The notes below the pieces were generated by a model. That model made no database searches. It was not told the DNA's origin and saw nothing but the letters and a program-made list of their open reading frames with translations. From assembly GCA_018340375.1 (NCBI GenBank), contig JAFFJZ010000002.1, positions 27,608,001 to 27,672,000 of the forward strand: a stretch of 64,000 nucleotides of DNA. Direction: 5' to 3'. Source of the stretch: Gonatopus flavifemur (taxonomy: Eukaryota; Arthropoda; Insecta; Hymenoptera; Dryinidae). How positions within the stretch are numbered: position 1 is the first letter of the stretch; each line of letters starts with the position of its first letter. A program made the position numbers and the translations under genes. Below, piece after piece: positions 45,575-56,793 of this stretch.

Positions 45575-45964
45575 TTAAACGAAGACATCTTGAAGACAGT
45601 GAAAACTGTTGCATAAGAAATCTTTCAGACGAAGCAAAATTTTTGCTGTATGGGTAATTTGTCAAAATTGTCTTATATTGACACACAAAATTATGTAAAA
45701 TTAACACACGACACTGTTGAATATTCCACACAATCATGTGTACTGCGTAAAAGTGACGTAAAATTTTCTACTGTGTAGAAGTCCCTTCATGAATGGAGAA
45801 GTTCTCCCCATCGTTTGGTAGATTTTTCCCTCGCCTTTTGTACGATTTATGTTCCAAAAGACAGAATAATTTCTCATAATGGAGGAAAACCCCCTATTTT
45901 TGGCGAAAACACAATTTTCCCACAATCCAAAAAAAATTCACCTCTCAAATGAGCAAAAGTTTTC

Positions 45965-46600
45965 CCTAGGGGTGTGCGGGTACCCGAGTTTTTATCGGGT
46001 CGGGTTTTTCAATTACCCGAGTTTTTCGGGTACCCGATTACATTCGGGTAATTCAAATATAGCAAACGTTTTCCTCAGCAGGAAATATTGTGACAGCAAC
46101 TCGATCAAGATTGCTGACGAAACATGTGGAAGGGTTGTGCTTCCTCCATTCAAATTTAAAAATATGAAAAAAGAATGATATTCATAAGAAGAATATTTAT
46201 TTTCATTGATGTTCAAGATTCTATATTGTGGTTACTAAATACGAAAATAGATAATATATTATTTATGAGATATAAATGTGATTATATTTTTTAATTGAAT
46301 TAAAAAATAAATATAAACATTCCATGAAGCAATTTGGAGATTTCTCAATGCGCTGCATAATCAATTACATGGAGTAACAACCCTAATAGACTTGTAGTGA
46401 ATATGGCATTCTTCATATTAGAATTGAATTCATATGAAATCTCCTTATTCCTACAATCGCTCAAGACAATTTGTCCTTAAAATATCAACGGCAATGGCAA
46501 CTTCGAATAGAAGTTGGAAATATTGAATTCAAGCGATTTTATTATATTCGGGTACCCGACTTGGAAAACCCGATTCAATCGGGTATCCTACCCGAGTTTT
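45965..46600. repeat. CGGGTACCCG word region
   Basis: GCGGGTACCCGAGTTTTTATCGGG-type sequence at 45977-46050 and TTCGGGTACCCGACTTGG at 46548-46600 in the opposite sense; probable TIR element with unresolved ends. Confidence 0.55.
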
Positions 46601-48105
46601 CCCATAATTGTTTTTCTTGTATTCTAATCATCAATTCGAATATCGAAAGTAATTGGGCCAAATATTCAACATATCACACAGCACTCGGCGAATCAATCTT
46701 CCCCTGCCAGAATAATAATATAAAAAATGAAAAACATGGTCCAGTATTTGTTTTCCCTGCGCACAACTGGTTACCCGAATCAATGCTGTGAATGAAACAA
46801 AACATCAAACCAATGATAAGAAAACAATTTTCTCACAAATCTACGGATTCGGTAAGAACGATCAATCTTCGTTAACGTTTGTCAATCAATCCCATCCACG
46901 GATCCAGGATAAATGCGAAGAAAGAAAAAATAATGCAATCAGCACGCAGCAATCACCAATATCCGAAACCATTTTTTGTTCATCAAGAACCGTCCAACTG
47001 ATCGTGGGGGTTGTAAGGACCGATTGAATAGTAAAACAAACAAAACGAACAGATGGAGAGGAATGGCGAGAATCTCGTAAACAAAAAGAACGTGGTCGAA
47101 GGCCTAAAAACGTCAAGAACAATGAAAGAGAAAAAGAAAGTGGAGTGTGAGAGAAAGAGAGAAAGAGAGGGAGAGAAAATGGTTGAAAGAAAAAGAGAAT
47201 GATGGGGGTGATTTTATTCCCTAAGACAGATTTAGTGTACAATACTTCACATCCTTAATCGATCTTTTATATCCATCTCTGGTAATATCCGAGTTGAACT
47301 TGAAACACGCTCGAATCCACAATCATGACGAGTAAAGCGGATCACAGGGGACAGAATTTATGATCAATGAATTTTATGATTGTTTATAATGAATGATATG
47401 AAAAAGTTGGGATTATGTTAATGCGCAGGATATACAGAGTATGTATCAAAATTTGTGAGATATCAATCATAAAAAAAACAAATCTCAATAGTGTAAAAAA
47501 GCATGAGCTGATAAATCAGTAGAATGCGGCAATTACAGTCAGACGCGTGAATTTCAATTCATATAATCCGGTATACTAATCATTGATGAATCCAAATCCG
47601 CGTGCTATTGTGATAATCATTATTAATATGATAAAGAAGCAGATCGATCTTGATGTGAAGAGAGATGATTCCCCTCACCGAATGGGTGAAATGACCTCTG
47701 ACAGCGTTCGATTATTAAATTGTGAGCAATTATCCAATACAGTGCGTAATCTACAGTGCATTCCAATGCATAAGTACACGGATTTATAGGATAATCTTGA
47801 AATTATGTTCTGACATTTCTCACTTGTCCTGTTCTTCAGCCGGAAATAAATCAATAATATATACACACGTCTACTTCGTTTTGCTCTTTCTCTCTTTCTC
47901 TCTCTTTCTTCCTCTCTCTTTGATATTTCCCGTTCATCGAAAGGCACGTATGCATATTTGCATGCTTGGTGTTAAAACTTGGGATCATACATAAGCTTGT
48001 TGTACGTGCAAAATAAAATCTTATTGAAATAACACTCACCCTGTTAACATACAAACTCCTGTTGTTAACAAATATTGTTGAAGTTTGAATTATTTATTGA
48101 AACAA
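46601..48105. other. Intergenic with simple-sequence tracts
   Basis: A GA-rich tract at about 47118-47180 and a CT-rich tract at about 47883-47922; no coding or element signal otherwise. Confidence 0.5.
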
Positions 48106-48401
48106 CACAGTAAAAAAAAATTTCCGTCATTGTGTAAAAAAGAAGTACGTGTCAAAATTCAAGTGTTGCATATTTAACTACGTGTTAAAATTCAAGTGTT
48201 GAATATTCAACACTTTTGTGTGTTCATTTAACACACTGATCAAATGCTGTTCGATCGATTCATTTTCAACACATTAAAATGTTATTCGAGTTCAAATTAA
48301 CACTTTATAAGTGTCACTCTGGAATCAACACACGTTGAGTGTGAAGAAAAATGGTTAACATTCGCTTGTGTGTTGAATTTGACGAAAAATTTCCTACTGT
48401 G
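48106..48401. mobile_element. CAC-class MITE, word CAACACTT, TSD AA
   Basis: Ends CACAGTAAAAAAAAATTTCC and inverse GACGAAAAATTTCCTACTGTG, with AA on both sides. AAGTGTTGAATATTCAACACTT at the core region. Confidence 0.75.
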
Positions 48402-48752
48402 AATGTGATGATCAAAAGTAGGAAAATAATATTCTCCAAGGTGTTTCTGAATTCACATTTCATCTGAAATCATGCACTCTTCGACAAATTCTCCGACACT
48501 TGCTCATTATACATCATATTCTTGCATCTTCAATCCAGAATTCGTTGTTCTGAGCAGTGTTCTGAGAAATCATTATGCTGGGGAACAGATAGCTGAGATA
48601 GCAATAATTTTGTTTTCGTCAGTCAAGCATTTGTTTTATTGTTCATAATATTTCGTTTGACCTGGCAATTTTTTGTATTGAACTGCATGATAGCAAAGCT
48701 AAATATTGATCTGTAAAATTGTTTATCAATGAAGCAAAGTTCTTTCCTATAA
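48402..48752. other. Intergenic, nothing recognised
   Basis: No feature identified. Confidence 0.5.
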
Positions 48753-49309
48753 CACAGTGCTACAAAAAAGAAAAAGTTAGACACTTCTCAAATAACCTAG
48801 TGTAGGTTGTTGGTCTGGTCGAATACAACATAAAACCATGTTTGGAAAATTTTTTACACCCTCAAATTTTCAAGTTATGGTCAAAAAACTGATTTTTGGG
48901 GATTTAGTACATTTGAAAATTTCTAACTCGGCCATTTTTGGACCAATTTTGAAATTCCAAACGGGTTCTGAAAGGGGAATGTTGGCACTTTTAAGACATA
49001 TGTATGGTTTTGAGTATTAAATAGAATTTGGTGGAAATTTTTCCTCAAGAATTTGAAATTTTTACCTGTTTTTTTTCATTTTTTCTATTTCAAAAGCATT
49101 TGTTTGCAACTATACTTCGAGAATTAATGGTTTATCATACACGCAGAAAAATATATATTTCTAAAAGTCCCATAATTTATTGAGGATCAGCGCCAGTCTG
49201 TGACGGATGAAATTATTTACCTGAATATAGCTTCAAAAGTACCATAATATTTTGTAGAAATACATCTAATTATGGGAGTTTTTAAAAGTAAATTCAAGTC
49301 AAAACTCTA

Positions 49310-50631
49310 CGAGGTGTGTTCAAAAAGTAAGGTGACTTTTCAAATTTCGCGGGCAACGTACTTTCGATTATCGATTTTTTTGTTTTGTTATGTTGGCACA
49401 CTCTTCCCGAACATCTGTACCAAGTTTCAAGTGTATAGCATTTTTTGTTTGGTTGTGAGAGGCGTAAAGGTTATAAGTGTTTTGCGTGCTCGGCGATTTC
49501 TTGCTATCGAAAAATATGGATCAAAGGATTTGCATCAAATTTTGGGTAAAAAATAAAATAAAGTGCTCCGAAACACTTAAAATGTTGACAGTAGCATACG
49601 GTGAAACTGTTCTGAGTAAAAAAAATGTTTACAAGTGGTACAAACTCTTCCAAGATGGCCGGGAAGATGCGAATGACGAGCCTCGCTCTGGACGCCCAAG
49701 CACGTCAACAACTGATGAAAACGTTCAAGCAGTGAAGAAAATTGTTTTGGAAAATCGTCGAATCACTATCAGAGAAGTTGCTGAGGATGTTGGTTTATCG
49801 CTTGGCTCGTGCCATGAAATTTTTTCTAACGTTTTGGGCATGAGACGTGTGTCAGCGAAGTTTGTTCCGAAATTGCTAAATTTTGACCAAAAGAAACGTC
49901 GCATGAGCATCGCTCAAGAACTGTTGAATGACGTCAACGACGACCCAGATTCACTCAAAAGGGTCATAACTAGTGACGAATCATGGGTATATGGTTATGA
50001 TGTCGAAACCAAAGTCCAATCGTCCCAATGGAAGACCCCAGATGAGCCAAGATCGAAAAAAGCACGCCAAGTTCGATCAAATGTCAAAGTTTTGCTCACT
50101 GTTTTCTTCGATTACCATGGCGTGGTGCATCAGGAGTTCTCACCATATGGTCGTACGGTCAATAAACAGTATTATCTTGAAGTTATGCGCCGTTTGCGAG
50201 AAGCAATACGAAGAAAACGTCCAGAATTGTGGAAAAATAATTCATGGCTTTTGCATCACGATAATGCCCCTGCTCACTCATCTTTGCTTGTGAGAGATTT
50301 TTTGGCCAAAAACAACACCACAATCATGCCTCAGCCACCATATTCACCGGATTTGGCCCCATGTGACTTTTTCTTGTTCCCAAAACTAAAGAGACTTATG
50401 AAAGGACGGAGATTTGCAACGATTGAAGAGATAAAGACTGCATCGCTGGAAGAGCTCAAGACTATACCGAAAAGTGCTTATGAGAAGTGCTTTGAGGATT
50501 GGAAAAACCGTTGGCATAAGTGTATTGTATCTGAGGGGGATTACTTTGAAGGAGACAACATAAATATTGATAAATAAATAAATATTTTTTCTTAAGAATA
50601 CAAAGTCACCTTACTTTTTGAACACACCTCG
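49310..50631 (+). mobile_element. Full-length mariner, 1,322 bp
   Basis: Perfect 30-bp TIRs beginning CGAGGTGTGTTCAAAAAGTA, TA duplication at both borders, and one complete transposase frame. Size is canonical for mariner. Confidence 0.93.
49516..50577 (+). CDS. Mariner transposase, apparently intact (353 aa)
   Basis: Cut-and-paste transposase of the mariner family. The ATG at 49516 (MDQRICIKFW) is preferred over upstream in-frame codons because mariner transposases begin just before this helix. The N-terminal bipartite HTH region (about 1-110) includes NVYKWYKLFQDGRED and SGRPSTS; the linker motif appears as FVPKLL (116-121). The catalytic triad is D154 (ITSDESWVYGYD), D249 (LLHHDNAPAH) and D284 (YSPDLAPCDFFLF) with 34 residues between the last two, i.e. 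D,D34D. Length is normal and no stop or frameshift is seen. Whether it is active cannot be told from one copy. Confidence 0.93.
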   Translation: MDQRICIKFWVKNKIKCSETLKMLTVAYGETVLSKKNVYKWYKLFQDGREDANDEPRSGRPSTSTTDENVQAVKKIVLENRRITIREVAEDVGLSLGSCHEIFSNVLGMRRVSAKFVPKLLNFDQKKRRMSIAQELLNDVNDDPDSLKRVITSDESWVYGYDVETKVQSSQWKTPDEPRSKKARQVRSNVKVLLTVFFDYHGVVHQEFSPYGRTVNKQYYLEVMRRLREAIRRKRPELWKNNSWLLHHDNAPAHSSLLVRDFLAKNNTTIMPQPPYSPDLAPCDFFLFPKLKRLMKGRRFATIEEIKTASLEELKTIPKSAYEKCFEDWKNRWHKCIVSEGDYFEGDNINIDK

Positions 50632-51223
50632 TATCTGTCACAGACTGGCGCTGATCCTCAATAAATTATGGGACTTTTTAACATATCTGTTTTCTGTGTC
50701 TATATGATATGGAAGTGTGTTCAATAATTCTGTGTGAAATAAGTCGTTGTTCGTAGAAATCGATCGAGAATTGTCGGAGTTATACAATTTTTTCCAAAAA
50801 AGGAAATTTCGGTCTCATACGAAAATTGATATGGAGTTCAATTAATGATATTCTATGCATCATATAACGTATTATGGTATCGAATATGATGTTGACTTGC
50901 TCTATCATTACGCTGAGGAAAGAACATAGGTTAAATAGGTAGAACTCATGCTAATATAATTATATTTTCGTATGAGACCGAAATTTCCTTTTTTGGAAAA
51001 AATTGTGTAACTCCGACAATTCTTGATCGATTTCAACGAACAACGACTTATTCCACACAGAATTGAACCCAATTCAATACCATATATGATAAACCATTGG
51101 TTCTTGAAGTATAGTCGCAAAAAAAATGCTTTTGAAATAGAAAAAATGAAAAAAACAGGAGAAAATTTCAAATTCTTGAGGAAAAATTTCCACTAAATTC
51201 TGTTTAATACTCAAAACCATATA

Positions 51224-52120
51224 CTACTCTAGGCAAAAAGTAAGGTGAATTTTGAATTTAAACTTCACGGGCTTGACATTTCATGCTAGTTCTTTTTTTC
51301 TTAAGTTGGCAGGACTGTTAATGACATCTGTGCCAAATTTCATGTCAACGTCATTATCAGTAATACATTTACGCTTGTGTTTACCAAACGACCAAGAGTG
51401 CATTTTTCGATTTTTACGATGTCTGATTTGATTGAGCAGAGAAATGCAATCAAATTTTGTTTGCGGAAACTTTGAGGATGTTGCGGAAGGCCTTTGGTGA
51501 TTCTACCATGTCGCAGAAAAATGTTTATAAGTGGTACAAAGACTTCAAAGAGGGTCGAGAACGTGTTGATGACTTGGAGCGCTCCGGACGACCATCGACG
51601 TCAACAAATGACCAACACGTCGATGAAGTGAAGGAATTAGTGCGCAAAAATCGTCGGTTGACTGTTAGAGACCTTACTGATATGATGCGTGAAGCAATTC
51701 GTCTAAAAAGACCAGAATTATGGGCCAACAACTCTTGGTTTTTGCATCACGATAATGCACCGTCTCATACTGCACTCGTTCTTCGTGACCATTTCGCCAA
51801 AAATTCGAGGCATATCGTTCCGCAACCACCGTATTCACCTGATTTGGCTCCGTGTGACTTCTGGCTATTCCCAAAACTCAAGAGACCACTCCGGGGAAAG
51901 CGTTTCGAGTCGATTGAGGAGATAAAAGCTGAATCGAAGAAGGCGCTGATGGCTAAACCGGAAGGGACTATTTAGCATGTTTCGATGATTGGAAAAAACG
52001 TTGGCATAAGTGTATTTTATCGAGAGGGGATTACTTTGAAGGGGATGAAATTGATGTAGAAGAATAAATGAAGATTTTTCATTTTACAAACAAATTCACC
52101 TTAATTTTTGCCCACAGTAG
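51224..52120 (+). mobile_element. Deleted mariner of a second lineage, 897 bp
   Basis: TIRs CTACTCTAGGCAAAAAGTAA and, at the other end, the inverse of CTACTGTGGGCAAAAATTAA, with TA on both sides. Missing some 400 bp of transposase. Confidence 0.88.
51419..52065 (+). pseudogene. Mariner transposase remnant lacking its first catalytic Asp
   Basis: The true start ATGTCTGATTTG at 51419 is cut by a frameshift near 51450; the frame 51457-51975 then reads AETLRMLRKAFGD, NVYKWYKDFKEGRE, jumps at RDLTD|MMREAIRLKRPELW, and continues through FLHHDNAPSH and YSPDLAPCDFWLF. The deletion removes the DESW-type region. A second frameshift follows PEGTI; the tail resumes as WKKRWHKCILS..GDYFEGD. Confidence 0.85.
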
Positions 52121-52386
52121 TATATCTCTCAAAAGTACCAACATTCCCCTTTCAGAACCCGTTTGGAATTTTAAAATTGGTCCAAAAATGGCCGAGTTAG
52201 AAATTTTCAAATGTACTAAATCCCCAAAAATCAGTTTTTTGACCATAACTTGAAAATTTAAGGGTGTCAAAAATTTTTCAAGCATGGTTTTGTGTTATAT
52301 TCGACCAGACCAACAACCTACACTAGGTCATTCGAAAAGTGCCTGACCAGTGTACCACCGTGTAATGCAGCTAAATTGTTTTGCTA

Positions 52387-53300
52387 GCCCTGGTGAAAAA
52401 GTTTCTTATATTTTTTTCAAAGTTTTTCATATTTCCTTATAAATCTCATAATTTTGCATTGAATTCCATCAAAACTCTATAAATTTTATAAATTCTCTAG
52501 AAATCGGGACTGTCAATACGAAAAATATTTTCTCATTGAAAATCATAATTCCTCATAAAATTTGTCATAGAATCTCATATTTTTACACAATACTTGAATT
52601 TTTCGGATTTTCCATGAAAACAATCTTTGACATAAGAAGTCATAACTCCTCATAAAATCTCATAATTTTCCATAATGTTTTAGATCTGTTTGCATGGAAA
52701 ATACATTTGCACGAGAAACCAACATTCCTCATAAAATTTCATCATAAAATACTATATTTTTTATTTTTATTTCCTCACATTGTAATCAAAGTAGCTCAAG
52801 AGGGCTGATGAAGAGTTAGAAAAATTCTAACTGGTTATATTTATTTGACCAGTAAAACAAATTCATAGATGAATCCTGAAACAAACTAATTTCAACTTCC
52901 AATAGAACGTAATGTGTTGCTTACAACATGTATGTTCGCTCTGCGTCAATAGCGTCACCATACTGAGCGATTTTCTTGAAATATTGAAGTTTGAAGCAAG
53001 GATAATGAAATAAGAAAATCACAATTCAAAACAATTTCGAAATTTCATGAACGATTTATGAGGAAAAATATAAGGAAAAATTCTTCATTACACTGTTTGA
53101 ATTTCTGAAGACATTATGAAAGGAAGTATGGACATTTATGACATTGTATGAGAAAATTTCTAGAAAAATTAGGAGTTCTCATGAGAATTTATGAGAAACG
53201 TTATTCTAACTCATGGCTTTATGATAAAATGCTTCTCATAAAACAGTCCTAATTCCTAGAGAAGTTATGAAAATCAGTTAATGAGTCATTCCGTAATAAT
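52387..53300. repeat. CATAAAATTTCATA word region
   Basis: Begins CCCTGGTGAAAAAGTTTCTT, an end like that of 25020-25287, and contains many TCATAAAATTT, CTCATAATTTT words, then the inverse sense ATGAGAA/TTATGA in the second half. The right end was not located. Confidence 0.5.
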
Positions 53301-53469
53301 GATACTCGGATTTATAAAAAGACATTCATGAACGTACATGATATGCTGAGGCAAGATCAACTGAAAATTTCTTTGTGAAAGTCGAAGGTGGATCAAAATA
53401 TTTTCTTCAAGTCATGAAATTCCCTGAAATCCCGGAAATATGTGCAATAAAATCATAGAAAGCTCTAGT

Positions 53470-53780
53470 TACCTAACCACAAATTTACAACAAGCGCAGT
53501 ACTGCACCAGTACTGGCCAAGACTGGCAGGGTACTGGCATTTGTCTGGGTGATAACGCTATCCTGTACACGAGATTTAGTATTAATATCATTATTCACAA
53601 TCAGTGCAGTGCCTGTACCGGATCAGTACTTGGTCGACATTAAAATCTCAGCACTGGTTCATCGGTACAGGCGTAGTCTTGTATTTCTGTGTATCCAGTA
53701 CTAATCCCGTATCTGTGGGCTGAGTTTTGGAGACCCAATACTGGCACTGTACTGCACCTATTGCCAACATTGGCGTTATT
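53470..53780. repeat. CCAGTACTGG word region
   Basis: GCACCAGTACTGGCCAAGAC, GGGTACTGGCATTTG and inverse CCAATACTGGCACTGTACTGC; probably a degraded word-type MITE. Confidence 0.5.
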
Positions 53781-55690
53781 CGAAGTTTTCTGATTGGGTA
53801 AATCTATGAAACGTCCATTTCAGATTGATTAACAGTTGATATACGTTAAATTTAGGTTCATCGAACGTTTGAATGTTCCCACCTGCAGTCTACGCTCATT
53901 GAAACGTTTTTTCAAAGCTTCGTGTTCTCTTAGGACATTGATACAAAACTTACAACTCGTCTTATCCGGTCATTTATCAATAAGATGTGGTCAAATCTTA
54001 CATAAAATGAATTTTAACGGCAGTTAAGCATCGAGTTAAACAACACCGAATCAGAATCACTGTAAAGAAAAAGCAAACTTACATCTCACAAGCACACCTT
54101 GCGTTACATTCTTCTCAGCTCCCACGCGAGATCTCATGTAAAAATCTAACAGAGAAACAAAAAAATTTCCAATAGGATTATTCTAAAACGACCTATCAAG
54201 GCATTGACGGAACACAAAACCTTGTCTCTGAAAAGTTTCAAAAACATTTCGCAATATTTTATACGTTAGAACCTGTAACCTCGGTAGCATTCCTGATGTC
54301 AGAGCAAATGTCTGGAAAACGCCACACGAATGACTGTAAAATATTTCACCGACGTGAATTAATAGCATGAGTTCCCAGATTAGAACCACGTCTCTTGTTG
54401 TTTTATTACCAAGGTTCGCGATGAATTCATTACTGAATACACTCCTGATGAAAAAAAAACTTCATCCGGTGGAACGTTATTTTCCGTACTTGCTAATTGG
54501 AATATGGAAAATTATGTTACGATGTCTCTGTTGATTAAAACGGTTCATAAAATTCTGTTAACGAATCGGAAACGTAGTTTCGTAGAGTGGGATGCAAACA
54601 AACTTTCAATGCAGTTCTTATTCATCTGTGAAATGTTATACCGAAGGAGTAACCACTGCTCTTATGACGAAAATATTCCGCGATGCAATGACGACTGTAC
54701 CAGTTCCTAATTCAAGAAGTCTCCGGCTTATATCCATCGAGGTCAAGTGTTCTCGTTGTTTCATAACAAAAACCCGTAACATGTTACATTGATGACGCTC
54801 GAGGAACTGTGAATGAGTAATCTTGGGTTCTTAGAAAACTCGGTATCAATAAGACATTTTGATATGAGTGTATTCCTGGAGGGGAGACAAGAGCGGAGTG
54901 TATTTGCAATTGAGGAGAAAAAGTAAACAAAAATTGCTTCGAAAAATAGCACAAAACAATGGAAGCAGGTGCATCATTTTACTCCTCAATTCATGATTTA
55001 TTCAAAATTCTTTTCGACGTGAAAGAAAGGTGAGAAAATATTTGTTCATTCCTTCGAATGCAGCAACGTTACTCACTGCATAAAAATCAGGTAAGATAAA
55101 CGAGTTGTATTGAACTGGGGAAAAATTCTTCATCTCTTGAATTCGATGATTCTTTAACTATTACTGATCCCCTGATGATAAATTTGAAATTTCACTGAAT
55201 TGCAGTAGAATCTTCATTCTTATACTAATTTCCACAAAATGCTCCAATCTTCACTGTAAAAAAGAATGCTCGAGAATTTACAACCTTGTTTTGGAAGAAA
55301 AATTATCGAACTTTCTTTGTGGATTGACAAACAAAAGTTTGGGGAGTCTCAACACTGTCCGTAAAATCATAAAACTTTTCGAATTTTTCCAAACTTTTTG
55401 ACGATAATTTCCAAAGAAACTTTGTGTAAAAAAACTGCCAAAATTTGTTCTTTGGCAGTTTTTTCAAGTATTTTTTATACACCTTGGTTTTACTTTCTGC
55501 AAATACTGTAAACTACCATTCATTACAACTTATGATTATCGTTCTATTTCATGAAACACGAATGGTTTAAATTTTGTTCCGAAATTTGCACTCCGTGTAT
55601 CCTTCTTTCTAAATAACATAAAAATAAGCTGATTCCCGTCTGAAAGTGCTGTACAATATATTTAAACTCCATTTTCATGAAACCGTTGTA
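53781..55690. other. Intergenic, nothing recognised
   Basis: Several 60-70-codon open frames without domains. No inverted repeat stood out. Confidence 0.5.
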
Positions 55691-56793
55691 CACTGTAAAA
55701 AAAAACTGGAAATTTACTGTGCAACTGGACTGGAAATTTCCAGTGCTAGTACTGGAATATGGATATTCCAGTACATGTACAGAGATTTTGTGGTTACGTT
55801 ACTGAAAATTTACCAAGCATAACTGAAAATTCAGTCATTGTACTGGAATTTTCAAGTTTGAGATGATATACTGAAATTTTGCCATGATTTCGCGAAAATT
55901 TTACCGGCTCGTACTACAATTTTATAGTTCTTGTGCACCAAAAAAAAATATTCCCTCAAAAAGGACTTGAGAAAAAATTTGGAATTTAGAAAAAAAAACC
56001 TAATCGTTGGTATACTGGAATTATACAGGTTTTTAACTGCAATTCTCAGGTTTTGTGATGGAATTTTCCAGTTACTATGCAATTGAATTATACAGGTTTT
56101 GAACTGCAATTTTCAGGTCGTGTGATGGAATTTTCCAGTTGCTATGCAACGGAATTTAATCACTGTTGCACTGAAATTTTCCACTTCTATTGGACTTCGT
56201 CATTTCTGGCAGGAAAAATTTCAAGTCTTTATATTAAAAATTTCCTGATTGAGATTTTGAATAATAATTGTAATTGTAGCCAATGAAATTGATATATGAG
56301 GTTTTTCCAAGACTTATCCTCTTGTGTTCTAGATATGAAGCATATGTAGTAACCCAAGCTGGCCTTCCAACATGTCGCGCTATAGCTCATCGGTTAGGTC
56401 TTAGGTTTCAGTTGGTAGGCAGGTAGAAAAGTGTGGGTTCAAATCCTGTTAGGTAGACATGAGTTTCTGTCCATCCAAATGAACGATCAAAAGTTTCTCA
56501 ATCATCTTGGAACACAAGGACCCTGCAAAATCACTTTGCGTGAGCAATTTTTTTTCAATTTTCATGGATATTTTCAGCATTAATTTTCCAGTACATGTCC
56601 TGGAAAAGTCCAGCTCGTGTACTGAAAAATTCCAGTACCGAGGCTCAGAAAATTTCCAGTTTTGATGCGGGAATTCCATAACGTTTGCACTGAATTTTTG
56701 CAGTACAAATGTGCTGAAATTTTCCGGTACATGTACAGGTTAATGACTTCCAGTACATGTACTGGAATTTTCCGGTGAAATTTTTTTACAGTG
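55691..56793. mobile_element. 1,103-bp CAC-class TIR element, copy 2
   Basis: Same length, orientation and ends as 15273-16375 with TA flanks; three substitutions were seen. The flanks outside the TA differ, so this is transposition, not segmental duplication. Confidence 0.9.
56378..56455 (+). other. tRNA-like A-box/B-box block, copy 2
   Basis: Identical to the block at 15960-16037, with TAGCTCATCGG and GGTTCAAATCC. Confidence 0.45.

Larger units (their letters stand above)
44421..45654. mobile_element. Nest level 2: CCCATACAGC MITE
   Basis: CCCATACAAGCAAAAATTTT and inverse AAAATTTTTGCTGTATGGG; AGACATCT words. Same family as 6378-6799. Flanks are CA and TA, so the TSD is not certain. Confidence 0.75.
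44347..45775. mobile_element. Nest level 1: CAC-class MITE, TSD TA
   Basis: Ends CACAGTAAAGAATTTGGCGT and inverse ACGTAAAATTTTCTACTGTG, flanked by TA. Word AACACA/TGTGTT as in its relative at 48106-48401. All of 44421-45654 is inserted in it. Confidence 0.75.
49140..50700. mobile_element. MITE interrupted by mariner 1
   Basis: Ends CACGCAGAAAAA and TTTTCTGTGTC, TA both sides; arms share AAAGTCCCATAATTTATTGA and GGATCAGCGCCAGTCTGTGA inverted. About 237 bp without the mariner. The intact opposite arm of the host foldback shows the empty target (near 51085). Confidence 0.8.
48753..52362. mobile_element. Long foldback element hosting a MITE and two mariners
   Basis: Ends CACAGTGCTACA and CAGTGTACCACCGTG (inverse CACGGTGGTACA), with TAA on both sides. 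Arms share ACCTAGTGTAGGTTGTTGGT and long A/T-rich blocks on to a centre near 50910, where GTCGGAGTTATACAATTTTT meets its inverse. The left arm is interrupted by the MITE 49140-50700 and the right arm by the mariner 51224-52120. No transposase of its own; superfamily unknown. Confidence 0.8.
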
